From assembly GCF_014651835.1 (NCBI RefSeq), contig NZ_BMXQ01000002.1, positions 620,001 to 684,000 of the forward strand: a stretch of 64,000 bases of DNA, in the 5' to 3' direction. The position numbers and the translations under genes are program-made. The DNA comes from Pigmentiphaga litoralis (lineage in GTDB: Bacteria; Pseudomonadota; Gammaproteobacteria; Burkholderiales; Burkholderiaceae_B). Within the stretch, counting starts at the first letter, position 1. Each line of letters opens with the position of its first letter. Below, piece by piece: positions 35,607-43,063 of the stretch. Below the pieces are notes generated by a model that saw only the letters and a program-made list of their open reading frames with translations, was not told the DNA's origin and did not search any database.

Positions 35607-37195
35607 ATACCGGCGGCCTCCTTGCCGCGCTGGTGCCCCTGGTCGACGACCTGTCGCGCGACCTGCCTGAAGGCGAACGTTACCGGCGGCTGCTGCAGGC
35701 CATGCGCGCCGTGCTGCCCTGCGATGCCGCGGCGCTGCTGCAGCTGGAGGGCGAGTGGCTGCTGCCGCTCGCGGTCGATGGTCTGTCCACCGATACGCTA
35801 GGCAGGCGATTCCGTGTCGAGGATCACCCGCGCTTCAAGGCGCTGCTGACGGCGGACGGTCCGCTGCGTTTCCCGCCCGACTGCGATCTGCCTGACCCGT
35901 ACGATGGCCTGGTCGACGGCCCGCCCGAGGCGCTCGAAGTCCATGACTGCATGGGCTGCGTCTTGACCGTGGGCGAGCGCCCCTGGGGACTGGTGACCCT
36001 GGACGCCCTGGACCCGGAACGCTTCGCCACGGTGGACCTGCCGTCGGTGCAGGCGTTCGCGAGCCTTGCCGCCGCGACCGTCACGGTGGCGGATCGCATC
36101 CATGCCCTGGCGTCCAGGGTGGAAGACGAACGGCAGCGGGCCGAGGTCTATCGCGTTGCCGCCGGCCAGCAACCGCCGCGTGACCTGATCGGCAACAGCT
36201 CCGCCAATCAACGTCTGCTGCAGGACATTGCCGTCGTCGCCGACAGCGACCTGACCGTTTTGATCACCGGCGAGACCGGCGTTGGCAAGGAACTGGTGGC
36301 GCAGGCCATCCATGCGGCATCGCGCCGCGGCACCCAGCCGCTGATCAGCATCAACTGTGCGGCGCTGCCCGAGGCCTTGGTCGAAAGCGAACTGTTCGGC
36401 CATGTGCGGGGCGCCTTTTCAGGCGCAATCGGCGATCGCCGCGGCAAGTTCGAGCTTGCCGATGGCGGAACGCTGTTCCTGGATGAAGTCGGCGAGCTGT
36501 CGTTGCCGGTGCAGGCCAAACTGCTGCGTGTCCTGCAGAACGGCCAGTTGCAACGGCTGGGGTCCGACCGCGAGCACCGCGTCAACGTGCGGGTGATCGC
36601 CGCCACGCATCGCGACCTGGCCAGCGACGTCCAGGAAGGCCGCTTCCGGGCCGACGTGTTCCATCGGCTCAGCGTCTTCCCGGTCCATGTGGCGCCCCTG
36701 CGCGACCGGCAACGCGACGTGCTGATGCTTGCCGGCTTCTTCCTTGAAGAAAACCGGGTCCGGCTGGGCTTGAGCGGACTGCGGCTGACCGCGGATGCGC
36801 AAGCGGCGTTGCTGTCCTATGCATGGCCCGGCAATGTACGCGAGCTGGAGCACCTGTTGAGCCGGAGTGTGCTGAAGGCCCTGGCCAGGCAGGGGCGCCG
36901 CCCGCGCATCCTTAGCCTGTCGGAAACCGACATCGACCTGCCGCGCACGGGGCCCGCCTTCGGGCTGGATGACGACGCCGCCGACGTCGATGCGGATGCC
37001 GATGCCGATGCCTTGAGCCGACCGCCCATCGTCGATCCGGCGGTGGGGCTGCGCGCCGCGGTGGACGATTACGAACGCCGCATGATCCTGGATGCGCTCG
37101 CCCGCCATGGGCACAACTGGGCATCCGCCGCCCGAGCCCTCGGGCTTGACCGCGCCAACCTGAACCGCCTGGCCAAACGCCTGGGGATCAAATAG
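35603..37195 (+). CDS. norR: Nitric oxide-responsive sigma-54 activator NorR
   Basis: This 530-residue protein has an N-terminal GAF domain (about 1-170) that in NorR binds NO at a non-haem iron, a central AAA+ domain with Walker A GETGVGKE (223-230) and GGTLFLDE, and a C-terminal Fis-type HTH. The sigma-54 contact loop reads GAFSGA (270-275) instead of the usual GAFTGA. An Asp/Ala-rich linker (about residues 452-472) joins the AAA+ and HTH domains. The gene overlaps the reductase stop. Its likely targets are hmp and possibly its own operon. I assign NorR rather than another activator from the three GT-N7-AC sites and the hmp neighbour. Confidence 0.88.
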   Translation: MNTGGLLAALVPLVDDLSRDLPEGERYRRLLQAMRAVLPCDAAALLQLEGEWLLPLAVDGLSTDTLGRRFRVEDHPRFKALLTADGPLRFPPDCDLPDPYDGLVDGPPEALEVHDCMGCVLTVGERPWGLVTLDALDPERFATVDLPSVQAFASLAAATVTVADRIHALASRVEDERQRAEVYRVAAGQQPPRDLIGNSSANQRLLQDIAVVADSDLTVLITGETGVGKELVAQAIHAASRRGTQPLISINCAALPEALVESELFGHVRGAFSGAIGDRRGKFELADGGTLFLDEVGELSLPVQAKLLRVLQNGQLQRLGSDREHRVNVRVIAATHRDLASDVQEGRFRADVFHRLSVFPVHVAPLRDRQRDVLMLAGFFLEENRVRLGLSGLRLTADAQAALLSYAWPGNVRELEHLLSRSVLKALARQGRRPRILSLSETDIDLPRTGPAFGLDDDAADVDADADADALSRPPIVDPAVGLRAAVDDYERRMILDALARHGHNWASAARALGLDRANLNRLAKRLGIK

Positions 37196-37212
37196 CCGCG
37201 CTTCGATTATGA

Positions 37213-37232
37213 TTGTGTTTCACAACTAGTTG
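37213..37232. promoter_or_regulatory. Overlapping dyads upstream of the second CoA-transferase
   Basis: TTGTG-TTT-CACAA (37213-37225) is a perfect inverted repeat, and CAACTAGTTG (37223-37232) is a perfect palindrome that overlaps it. The AT-rich patch stands just before the ribosome site at 37252 and looks like an operator. The regulator is not identified. Confidence 0.45.
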
Positions 37233-37262
37233 GTCCGCTCACGGACCCGTTGAGGAGACACG

Positions 37263-37343
37263 ATGAGATCGGCAGCAGCACCGGCGCGCAGACGCCGTGC
37301 GTTCGACAGAAGCCCGGCGTGCGCGCAGCGGGCGGCGTCATGA
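37263..37343 (+). CDS. Short leader ORF overlapping the CoA-transferase start
   Basis: A 26-codon frame starts with an ATG that has the best ribosome site in the region (TGAGGAGACACG) and ends TCATGA, so that its stop overlaps the ATG of the CoA-transferase. The peptide, MRSAAAPARRRRAFDRS onward, is rich in Arg and Ala and resembles nothing I know. It may couple translation of the downstream gene. Alternatively the CoA-transferase starts in its own frame at the TTG at 37250. Confidence 0.4.
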   Translation: MRSAAAPARRRRAFDRSPACAQRAAS

Positions 37344-38578
37344 GGCACGACGCCCCACCCAGGGACCCCGCAGACCCGGCCAGCGCGCCCCTGGCGGGCA
37401 TCCGCGTGCTGGACCTGACCTCGGCCGTGGTCGGTCCGTACGCTGCCAAGATCATGGCCGACTACGGCGCCGACGTCATCAAGGTCGAAGCGGAAGAGGG
37501 CGACGTCATCCGCTGGATCGCCGGCCCGTCGCCCGGGCCCGGCATGTCCGGCAAGTTCGTCCACCTGAACCGCCACAAACGCAGCATTGCCCTCGACCTG
37601 AAGTCCGAAGCGGGTCATGAGGTCGTGACGCGGCTGATCGCGCGCACCGATGTGCTGTTGATCAACATGCGCCCCCGGCCCATCGAACGCCTGCGCCTGG
37701 ACTACGCCAGCCTGGCGCCGCGCCATCCCCGGCTGATTCACTGCGCCATGAGCGGCTTCGGTCCGGGTCCCTACCGCGACAAGCCCGCCTACGATTCCAT
37801 CATCCAGGGCGGGTCGGGGCTGGCCGCGCTCAACGAGATGTACACCGGCGTGCCGCGCTACGTGCCCTACGTCGTGGCCGATCGCACCGTCGGCCTCATG
37901 GCCCTGAACGCGGTCATGATGGCCCTGTTCCAGCGCGAACGCACCGGCCGCGGCCAGTCGGTCGACGTGCCCATGTTCGAGAACATGGTGTCGCTGGTCC
38001 TGAGCGAACACCTGTACGGCGCCACTTACGACCCGGCGCTGACGCCCCCGGGCGACCTGCGCCTGATCGACCCGCAGGCGCGCCCCGTGCAGACCAAGGA
38101 CGGCTACGTCTGCCTCACGACCAACACCGATGCGCAAGCCTTTCGTTTGATGGACGTCATGGGCTACCCCGACATGCGCACCGACCCGCGCTTCTCCACC
38201 AAGGCCGCCCGCGCCGCCAACAGCGCCGCCTACTTCAAGCTGCGCGCCGACGCCATGCTCACGCGAACGTCTGCCGAATGGCTCGAACGGCTCGAAGCCG
38301 CCGACATCCCCTGCATGCGCTACAACACCCTGGAGAGCCTGATGACCGATCCGCAAGTGCTCGCGTCCGGCCTGCTGGAACGCGTCGAGCACCCGACCGA
38401 GGGCCGCATGTGGGACCTGCAGGACGTGACGCGCCTGTCAGGCTACGCGCCGGCGCCGCGCCGCCCCGCGCCCACGGTGGGGCAAGACGCGGAGGAGGTG
38501 CTGGCAGAGGCAGGGTATGACGAGGTGGAAAGGGCGCAGCTGTATGAAAGCGGCGCGGTGCGCGAGCCGCAGCGGTGA
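37340..38578 (+). CDS. CaiB/BaiF family III CoA-transferase (2)
   Basis: This 412-residue protein has VLDLTSAVVGPYAAKIMADY near residue 22, VIKVEAEEGDVI, the HKRSIALDLKS segment and the probable catalytic Asp in AYDSIIQGGSG. The ATG at 37340 is inside the stop of a short leader ORF and has no good ribosome site of its own, which suggests coupling. An upstream in-frame TTG (37250) would add 30 residues. The acceptor acid is unknown. It is convergent with the next LysR gene, with stops abutting. Confidence 0.88.
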   Translation: MRHDAPPRDPADPASAPLAGIRVLDLTSAVVGPYAAKIMADYGADVIKVEAEEGDVIRWIAGPSPGPGMSGKFVHLNRHKRSIALDLKSEAGHEVVTRLIARTDVLLINMRPRPIERLRLDYASLAPRHPRLIHCAMSGFGPGPYRDKPAYDSIIQGGSGLAALNEMYTGVPRYVPYVVADRTVGLMALNAVMMALFQRERTGRGQSVDVPMFENMVSLVLSEHLYGATYDPALTPPGDLRLIDPQARPVQTKDGYVCLTTNTDAQAFRLMDVMGYPDMRTDPRFSTKAARAANSAAYFKLRADAMLTRTSAEWLERLEAADIPCMRYNTLESLMTDPQVLASGLLERVEHPTEGRMWDLQDVTRLSGYAPAPRRPAPTVGQDAEEVLAEAGYDEVERAQLYESGAVREPQR

Positions 38579-39526
38579 TCAGGAGGGTGAAGCGGGCCGC
38601 CGCGCACGCGCCTGCGTAGTGCGTGGCTGAAAGATTCGCGTCTGTTCCTGCAGCCATGCCCGGAAGAAGGTCAGATGCGGCTCGTCGGCCTTGTCTTCCG
38701 GATACGAGAAATAATAGGCGCCCTCGCTGCGCACGGACACTTCGGACAGGACCTTCAGCTTGCCCGATCGCAACTGATCGGCAATCAGAAAGCGCGGCAG
38801 AAGCGCCACGCCCTGACCGGCGCACGCAGCGCTGATCAGCATGGACTGAATCTCGAAGCGCGGCCCGCGCATCACATTTTCATGAGCCACGCCGGCAGCA
38901 ACGCACCATGCTCGCCAGGCTTCTGGGCGCGTCATGAGGTGCAGCAACCGGCAGCTCGCCAGGTTCTGCGCATCAGGCCGGACGTCGCCATTCAGAAACT
39001 TCGCGTGGCCTACCGGTACAAGTTCCTCATCGAACAGATAATCCGAAAACGCGCCAGGCCATGACGCCTTGCCGAAATACAGTGCGCCATCGAGCGTCGT
39101 TTCACCGAACAGGAATCGGTTGCTCCGTGCGCTGAGGTTGATCGTCATATCGGGGCGCTTGTCGTAGAGACTCGTCAGCCTCGGAATCAGCCATTGCGTT
39201 CCCACCGTCGGGAGCGCAGCGATTTCCAGGATTCCGCCTTCACCTTCGTGGGCCATGATTTCGAGCGTGCCCCGTTCGATCCGGCTGATTGTCGACGCGA
39301 CGTCTGCAGCGTAGACCACCCCCGCCCGCGTTAGCGAAATCCGCTTCTTGACACGGTTGAAAAGCCGCACCTGCAGCTGGTCTTCAAGCAGCGAAATCTG
39401 TCGGGACACCGCGCTTTCAGTCAGTGCCAATTCGTCTGCTGCGCGCGTGACGCTTTGATGGCGCGCAGCGGCGTCGAATGCGATCAATGCAGTCATGCTG
39501 GGAATGCGACGGCGCATGGAGTTCAT
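38579..39526 (-). CDS. LysR-family regulator of the monooxygenase/amidase operon
   Basis: This 315-residue LysR protein (MNSMRRRIPSMTALIAFDAA) has the HTH segment AADELALTESAVSRQISLLE and a binding domain of the GcvA branch. It is divergent from the flavin monooxygenase operon, with 144 bases between starts that hold a perfect palindrome and a repeated TTGCGACA octamer. Alternative starts at 39517 and 39589 exist. It is the natural candidate regulator of 39671-44433. Confidence 0.88.
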   Translation of the reverse strand: MNSMRRRIPSMTALIAFDAAARHQSVTRAADELALTESAVSRQISLLEDQLQVRLFNRVKKRISLTRAGVVYAADVASTISRIERGTLEIMAHEGEGGILEIAALPTVGTQWLIPRLTSLYDKRPDMTINLSARSNRFLFGETTLDGALYFGKASWPGAFSDYLFDEELVPVGHAKFLNGDVRPDAQNLASCRLLHLMTRPEAWRAWCVAAGVAHENVMRGPRFEIQSMLISAACAGQGVALLPRFLIADQLRSGKLKVLSEVSVRSEGAYYFSYPEDKADEPHLTFFRAWLQEQTRIFQPRTTQARARRPASPS

Positions 39527-39599
39527 TCCAAAAACGCAAGATGTCCGCAGAATAAATTGTTTGCGACACCTTGGGCAAGACTTCACCATTGCGACAAGT

Positions 39600-39611
39600 C
39601 ATATCGATATG
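39600..39611. promoter_or_regulatory. Palindrome upstream of the monooxygenase operon
   Basis: CATATCGATATG is a perfect 12-base palindrome in the LysR/monooxygenase gap. The octamer TTGCGACA occurs twice shortly before it (about 39561 and 39589). Either could be part of a LysR binding region. Confidence 0.4.
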
Positions 39612-39670
39612 CCCTGACCGGCGCTGCCTGGCAACGCCGGATGATGACCTTGCATTCGTGTTCTGCCTAC

Positions 39671-40870
39671 ATGACAAATTTCAACCAGCGTGTATTGATC
39701 GCCGGAGCCGGCCCCGTCGGCCTCGTGGCCGCCAATGTCCTTGCCGACGCGGGCATTCCGGTATCCGTTTTCGAGGCAGAGACTGCGTTGCCGCAGACGC
39801 TGCGCGCATCGACGTTCCAGCCTTCCACCCTTGACCTGCTGTCGCGCTTTGGAGTATCCCGGCGGCTGATCGAGATGGGCCTCGTCGCGCCCCGCATGCA
39901 GTATCGGGATCGTAAAGGGTGGATGGCCGAATTCGATTTCGGCATCCTTTCCGATGTGACGCACCATCCGTATCGCGTTCAATGCGAGCAGTACAAATTG
40001 AATGGCCTGCTGGCGGAACGCCTTCGAAAGTTCTCCCATGCCAACATCACTTTTGGCGCTCGGATAAAAGCAGTTTCGCAAGACAGTGAGCAGGTGAAAG
40101 TGTCGTTCAGCGGGCCTGGAGGCGAGGGGTCGGCAACAGGTGCTTGGCTGGTCGGCGCCGATGGAGGCCGAAGCAAGGTCCGCGACGAAATCGGTGTGTC
40201 GCTTGGCGGCTTTACCTGGCCCGAACGTTTTCTGGTTGCAAGCACTCCATTCGACTTTCCCGCTGTCATTCCCGATCTGTGCGAAGTCAGTTATTTCGCG
40301 GATCCAGAGCAGTGGTTCTTCCTGCTTCGTGTGTCGGGCCTGTGGCGCGTGATGATGCCGATCGGCGCCGAGGACACGGAAGCCGACGTGCTGTCCGATG
40401 GCTACATACAGCAGCGCTTGCATCGCGTGTTTGATAAGGCCGGCGACTACGAAATCATCCACCGCACCATCTATGCCGTGCATCAGCGCGTGGCGAACAG
40501 CTACCGCAATGGCCGTGTGTTCCTGGCGGGTGACGCGGCGCATCTGAACAATCCGCTAGGTGGCATGGGCATGAACGGCGGCGTGCACGACGCCTTCACC
40601 CTTGCGGATCAGCTCGTGGCAGTGCTGAAGGGCACCGCAGACGAAACGACGCTCGACAGCTACGAGCAACGGCGCCGACCCGTAGCGCTCGACTATGTGA
40701 ACACCATAACGATAGCGAACAAACGCAACCTCGAAACGCGTGACCCCATCGAACAGAGGGCCTGGCGTGAGGAGATGACCCGCATTTCCGGCGATAAGCA
40801 GCTGGCTAAAGAGTACCTACTCAAGGTCTCGATGATCAGCAGCTTGCGGGGCGCAGCCATCGCCGCTTAG
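39671..40870 (+). CDS. FAD-dependent aromatic monooxygenase (PheA/TfdB-like class A)
   Basis: This 399-residue flavoprotein has the ADP-binding motif GAGPVGLVAA near residue 11, the class A motif GADGGRSKVRDE near 160, and GDAAHLNNPLGGMGMNGG near 288. These are the three fingerprints of single-component aromatic hydroxylases. It should hydroxylate a phenolic or N-heterocyclic ring with NAD(P)H and O2. The start is uncertain: ATG at 39671 gives a tight fit to the family, but ATGs at 39641 and 39644 are in frame and none has a good ribosome site. It is first in a five-gene operon. Confidence 0.88.
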   Translation: MTNFNQRVLIAGAGPVGLVAANVLADAGIPVSVFEAETALPQTLRASTFQPSTLDLLSRFGVSRRLIEMGLVAPRMQYRDRKGWMAEFDFGILSDVTHHPYRVQCEQYKLNGLLAERLRKFSHANITFGARIKAVSQDSEQVKVSFSGPGGEGSATGAWLVGADGGRSKVRDEIGVSLGGFTWPERFLVASTPFDFPAVIPDLCEVSYFADPEQWFFLLRVSGLWRVMMPIGAEDTEADVLSDGYIQQRLHRVFDKAGDYEIIHRTIYAVHQRVANSYRNGRVFLAGDAAHLNNPLGGMGMNGGVHDAFTLADQLVAVLKGTADETTLDSYEQRRRPVALDYVNTITIANKRNLETRDPIEQRAWREEMTRISGDKQLAKEYLLKVSMISSLRGAAIAA

Positions 40871-40873
40871 CCC

Positions 40874-40891
40874 GCCGGGCTTCGGCCCGGC
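40874..40891 (+). other. Stable UUCG-loop hairpin between operon genes
   Basis: GCCGGGC-TTCG-GCCCGGC is a perfect 7-base stem with the very stable UUCG tetraloop, three bases after the monooxygenase stop, followed by a pyrimidine-rich stretch. It may be a 3' stabiliser or partial terminator that sets the ratio of enzyme to receptor. Confidence 0.6.
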
Positions 40892-40924
40892 GTCTTCCTC
40901 TTGTTCCTTTCGCAGGTGATCCGC

Positions 40925-41890
40925 ATGCTCTCCAAATTCCTGTTTGCAAGTGTTGTCGGTCTGGCCGCTGTCGCTGCCCATGCCGATGCCGGGTATCCCA
41001 ACAAGAACATTGTTCTGGTGACCCCGTTCCCGCCAGGCAGCACCAGTGATCTCATCCCTCGCCTGGTGGCGCCCTTGATGTCGCAATCGATGGGTGTCAC
41101 GGTGGTCGTGGAAAACCGTGCAGGTGCCAACGGATCGCTGGGCGCAGCGCGCGTAGCGACCGCCGCGCCCGATGGCTACACCTTGCTGATGGCAACGACC
41201 GGTGTGCTGGCCATCAACCAATGGATCTATCCCAAGCTGCAATATGCGCCCGACAAGGATTTCGAGCCGGTCATCAATGCGGCGTCGACGCCCAACATGC
41301 TGGTGGTCAATCCGTCCGTCAAGGCAGCAACGCTGAAGGAACTGGTGGCATTGGCCAAGGCGCAGCCCGGCACCCTGACCTATGCCTCGGCCGGCAACGG
41401 CAGCACCAGCCATCTCTGTGGTGAATCGCTCAAGGTCGCCTCGGGCGTGGACATCGTGCACGTCCCGTACCAGGGGCCGGCGCCAGCGATGCAGGATGTG
41501 TTGAGCGGCCGCGTGTCGATGATCTGCGACAACCTGTCGAACGTCATCCAGAACGTCAGGGCAGGGCGCCTGCGCGCGATTGCAGTGACCGGCAAGGAAA
41601 CCAGTGCCCAGGCGCCTGGAGTGCCGACGTCTGCACAAGCTGGCGTACCGGATCTGGAAGCGGGCATCTGGTACAGCTTTGTCGCGCCGGCGGGTACACC
41701 GAAAGCCATCGTGGATCGCTTGAACACCGAATTTGCCGCGGCATTGAAGGATCCTGCGGTGACGTCCCGGCTCGAGTCGCTCGGCCTGAGCATCGTGGCC
41801 GACAAGCCCGAGCAGTTCAAGGCCTTCATTTCCGATGAAGCCGCCCGCATGCAGAAGGTCGTTGCCGCAGCGGGCGCGCGCGTTCAGTAA
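40925..41890 (+). CDS. Bug-family periplasmic substrate-binding protein (4)
   Basis: This 321-residue receptor has a short signal peptide (cleavage after AHA or HADA near residue 20), then YPNKNIVLVTPFPPGS, VVENRAGANG and HVPYQGPAPA. CAGGTGAT precedes the ATG. Its place inside the monooxygenase operon suggests it collects the operon's substrate in the periplasm. Membrane components are not in the window. Confidence 0.92.
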   Translation: MLSKFLFASVVGLAAVAAHADAGYPNKNIVLVTPFPPGSTSDLIPRLVAPLMSQSMGVTVVVENRAGANGSLGAARVATAAPDGYTLLMATTGVLAINQWIYPKLQYAPDKDFEPVINAASTPNMLVVNPSVKAATLKELVALAKAQPGTLTYASAGNGSTSHLCGESLKVASGVDIVHVPYQGPAPAMQDVLSGRVSMICDNLSNVIQNVRAGRLRAIAVTGKETSAQAPGVPTSAQAGVPDLEAGIWYSFVAPAGTPKAIVDRLNTEFAAALKDPAVTSRLESLGLSIVADKPEQFKAFISDEAARMQKVVAAAGARVQ

Positions 41891-41924
41891 CCCATCCGGG
41901 TCTACTCTTTTTTGCGAGTCATCC

Positions 41925-42617
41925 ATGTCGACAACTCTTGCACTCAACCTGGTTCGCCCGTCAGGCACCCGCGCGCAAACGGTCACCGTCACGCAGGCCG
42001 TGATCGCCGGCTGGACCGGCCGCGACCGCGACGCGATGGAAAAACATATCGTCGAACTGGAAGCGCTTGGCGTTGCGCGCCCAGCAGCGACGCCGATGTA
42101 CTACCGCGTCAGCGCTTCAAGACTGACTACGTCATCGAGCATCGAATGCAGCGGCGAGGCGTCCAGTGGCGAAGTGGAGTTCCTGTTGCTTCAGTCCGGC
42201 GGCCTCCTGTGGGTCGGCGTCGGATCCGACCATACCGATCGTGAACTGGAGACACAGGGCGTAGCCATCTCGAAGCAGATTTGCGACAAGCCCATGTCTG
42301 CCGATCTCTGGTGCTTCGATGATGTGGCGGATCACTGGGACCGCCTGCGATTGCACGCAAGCATCATTGAAGATGGCGAGCGGCGTACTTACCAGGACGG
42401 TCCCGTGACCACGATGCTCGATCCCCTGGCGCTGATTGCCGGGTGGCGTGCGGGCGCATCGACCTTGCCTGAAGGCACCGTCATGTTCTGCGGCACGCTG
42501 GCAGCGAAAGGCGGCATCCGGCCGGCCGGCCGCTTCGAGTTTGCATTGGAAGATCCTGTGCTGGGCCGCACGCTCACGCATGGGTATGACATCGAAGCGC
42601 TGCCGATCGCCGGCTGA
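41925..42617 (+). CDS. DUF2848 family protein
   Basis: This 230-residue cytoplasmic protein resembles DUF2848, with the segments HIVELEALGVARPAATP near residue 35, GVGSDHTDRELE near 100, and KPMSADLWCFDDV near 125. The family has a fumarylacetoacetase-like look and is found next to amidases and monooxygenases in catabolic clusters, but no activity is established that I know of. The GSDHTDRE segment could be metal-binding. It is third in the operon. Confidence 0.8.
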   Translation: MSTTLALNLVRPSGTRAQTVTVTQAVIAGWTGRDRDAMEKHIVELEALGVARPAATPMYYRVSASRLTTSSSIECSGEASSGEVEFLLLQSGGLLWVGVGSDHTDRELETQGVAISKQICDKPMSADLWCFDDVADHWDRLRLHASIIEDGERRTYQDGPVTTMLDPLALIAGWRAGASTLPEGTVMFCGTLAAKGGIRPAGRFEFALEDPVLGRTLTHGYDIEALPIAG

Positions 42618-42676
42618 TTTCCTCACATCTTTTCCTCTTTCTTCGCGGCCCGAGCCGTATGCTTCAAGGACCTATC

Positions 42677-43063
42677 ATGGCAGTGAACAAGCAACACAAG
42701 GAATTCCACGCGGTCGATCTGCAGGGCGGTTGGGAAACGCCTCCGGGTTATCCGCCAGGCGTTGACGTGTATCAGAAGATTCTGGCGGGGGGCCTGGATG
42801 AACAGAACAAGCAGGGCTCGCAGACGCGCCTGCTCAAGTTTGGCCCGGGCGTGTTCACCACCAAGCCATTTGTTCATGACTACTGGGAAGAGGTGTATCT
42901 GGTGTCGGGCGATCTGACCGTCGGTAATGACGAGCAAGGTCAGGGCGGCGAACCCTTTTCCCCGAACACCTATGCGTGCCGTCCACCGGGCGCGGTTCAT
43001 GGTCCGTTCAAGTCCCAGAACGGGTGCGTGCTGCTCGAGATCCACTACTACGATCCGGCATGA
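42677..43063 (+). CDS. Cupin-domain protein
   Basis: This 128-residue single-cupin protein has motif 1 around VHDYWEEVYLVSGDLTVG (near residue 72) and motif 2 around PPGAVHGPF (near 110), with His/Glu ligands for a metal. It could be a small dioxygenase, isomerase or sensor. AAGGA precedes the ATG at 42677, and an in-frame ATG at 42659 is possible. The stop overlaps the amidase start (ATGA). Confidence 0.83.
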   Translation: MAVNKQHKEFHAVDLQGGWETPPGYPPGVDVYQKILAGGLDEQNKQGSQTRLLKFGPGVFTTKPFVHDYWEEVYLVSGDLTVGNDEQGQGGEPFSPNTYACRPPGAVHGPFKSQNGCVLLEIHYYDPA

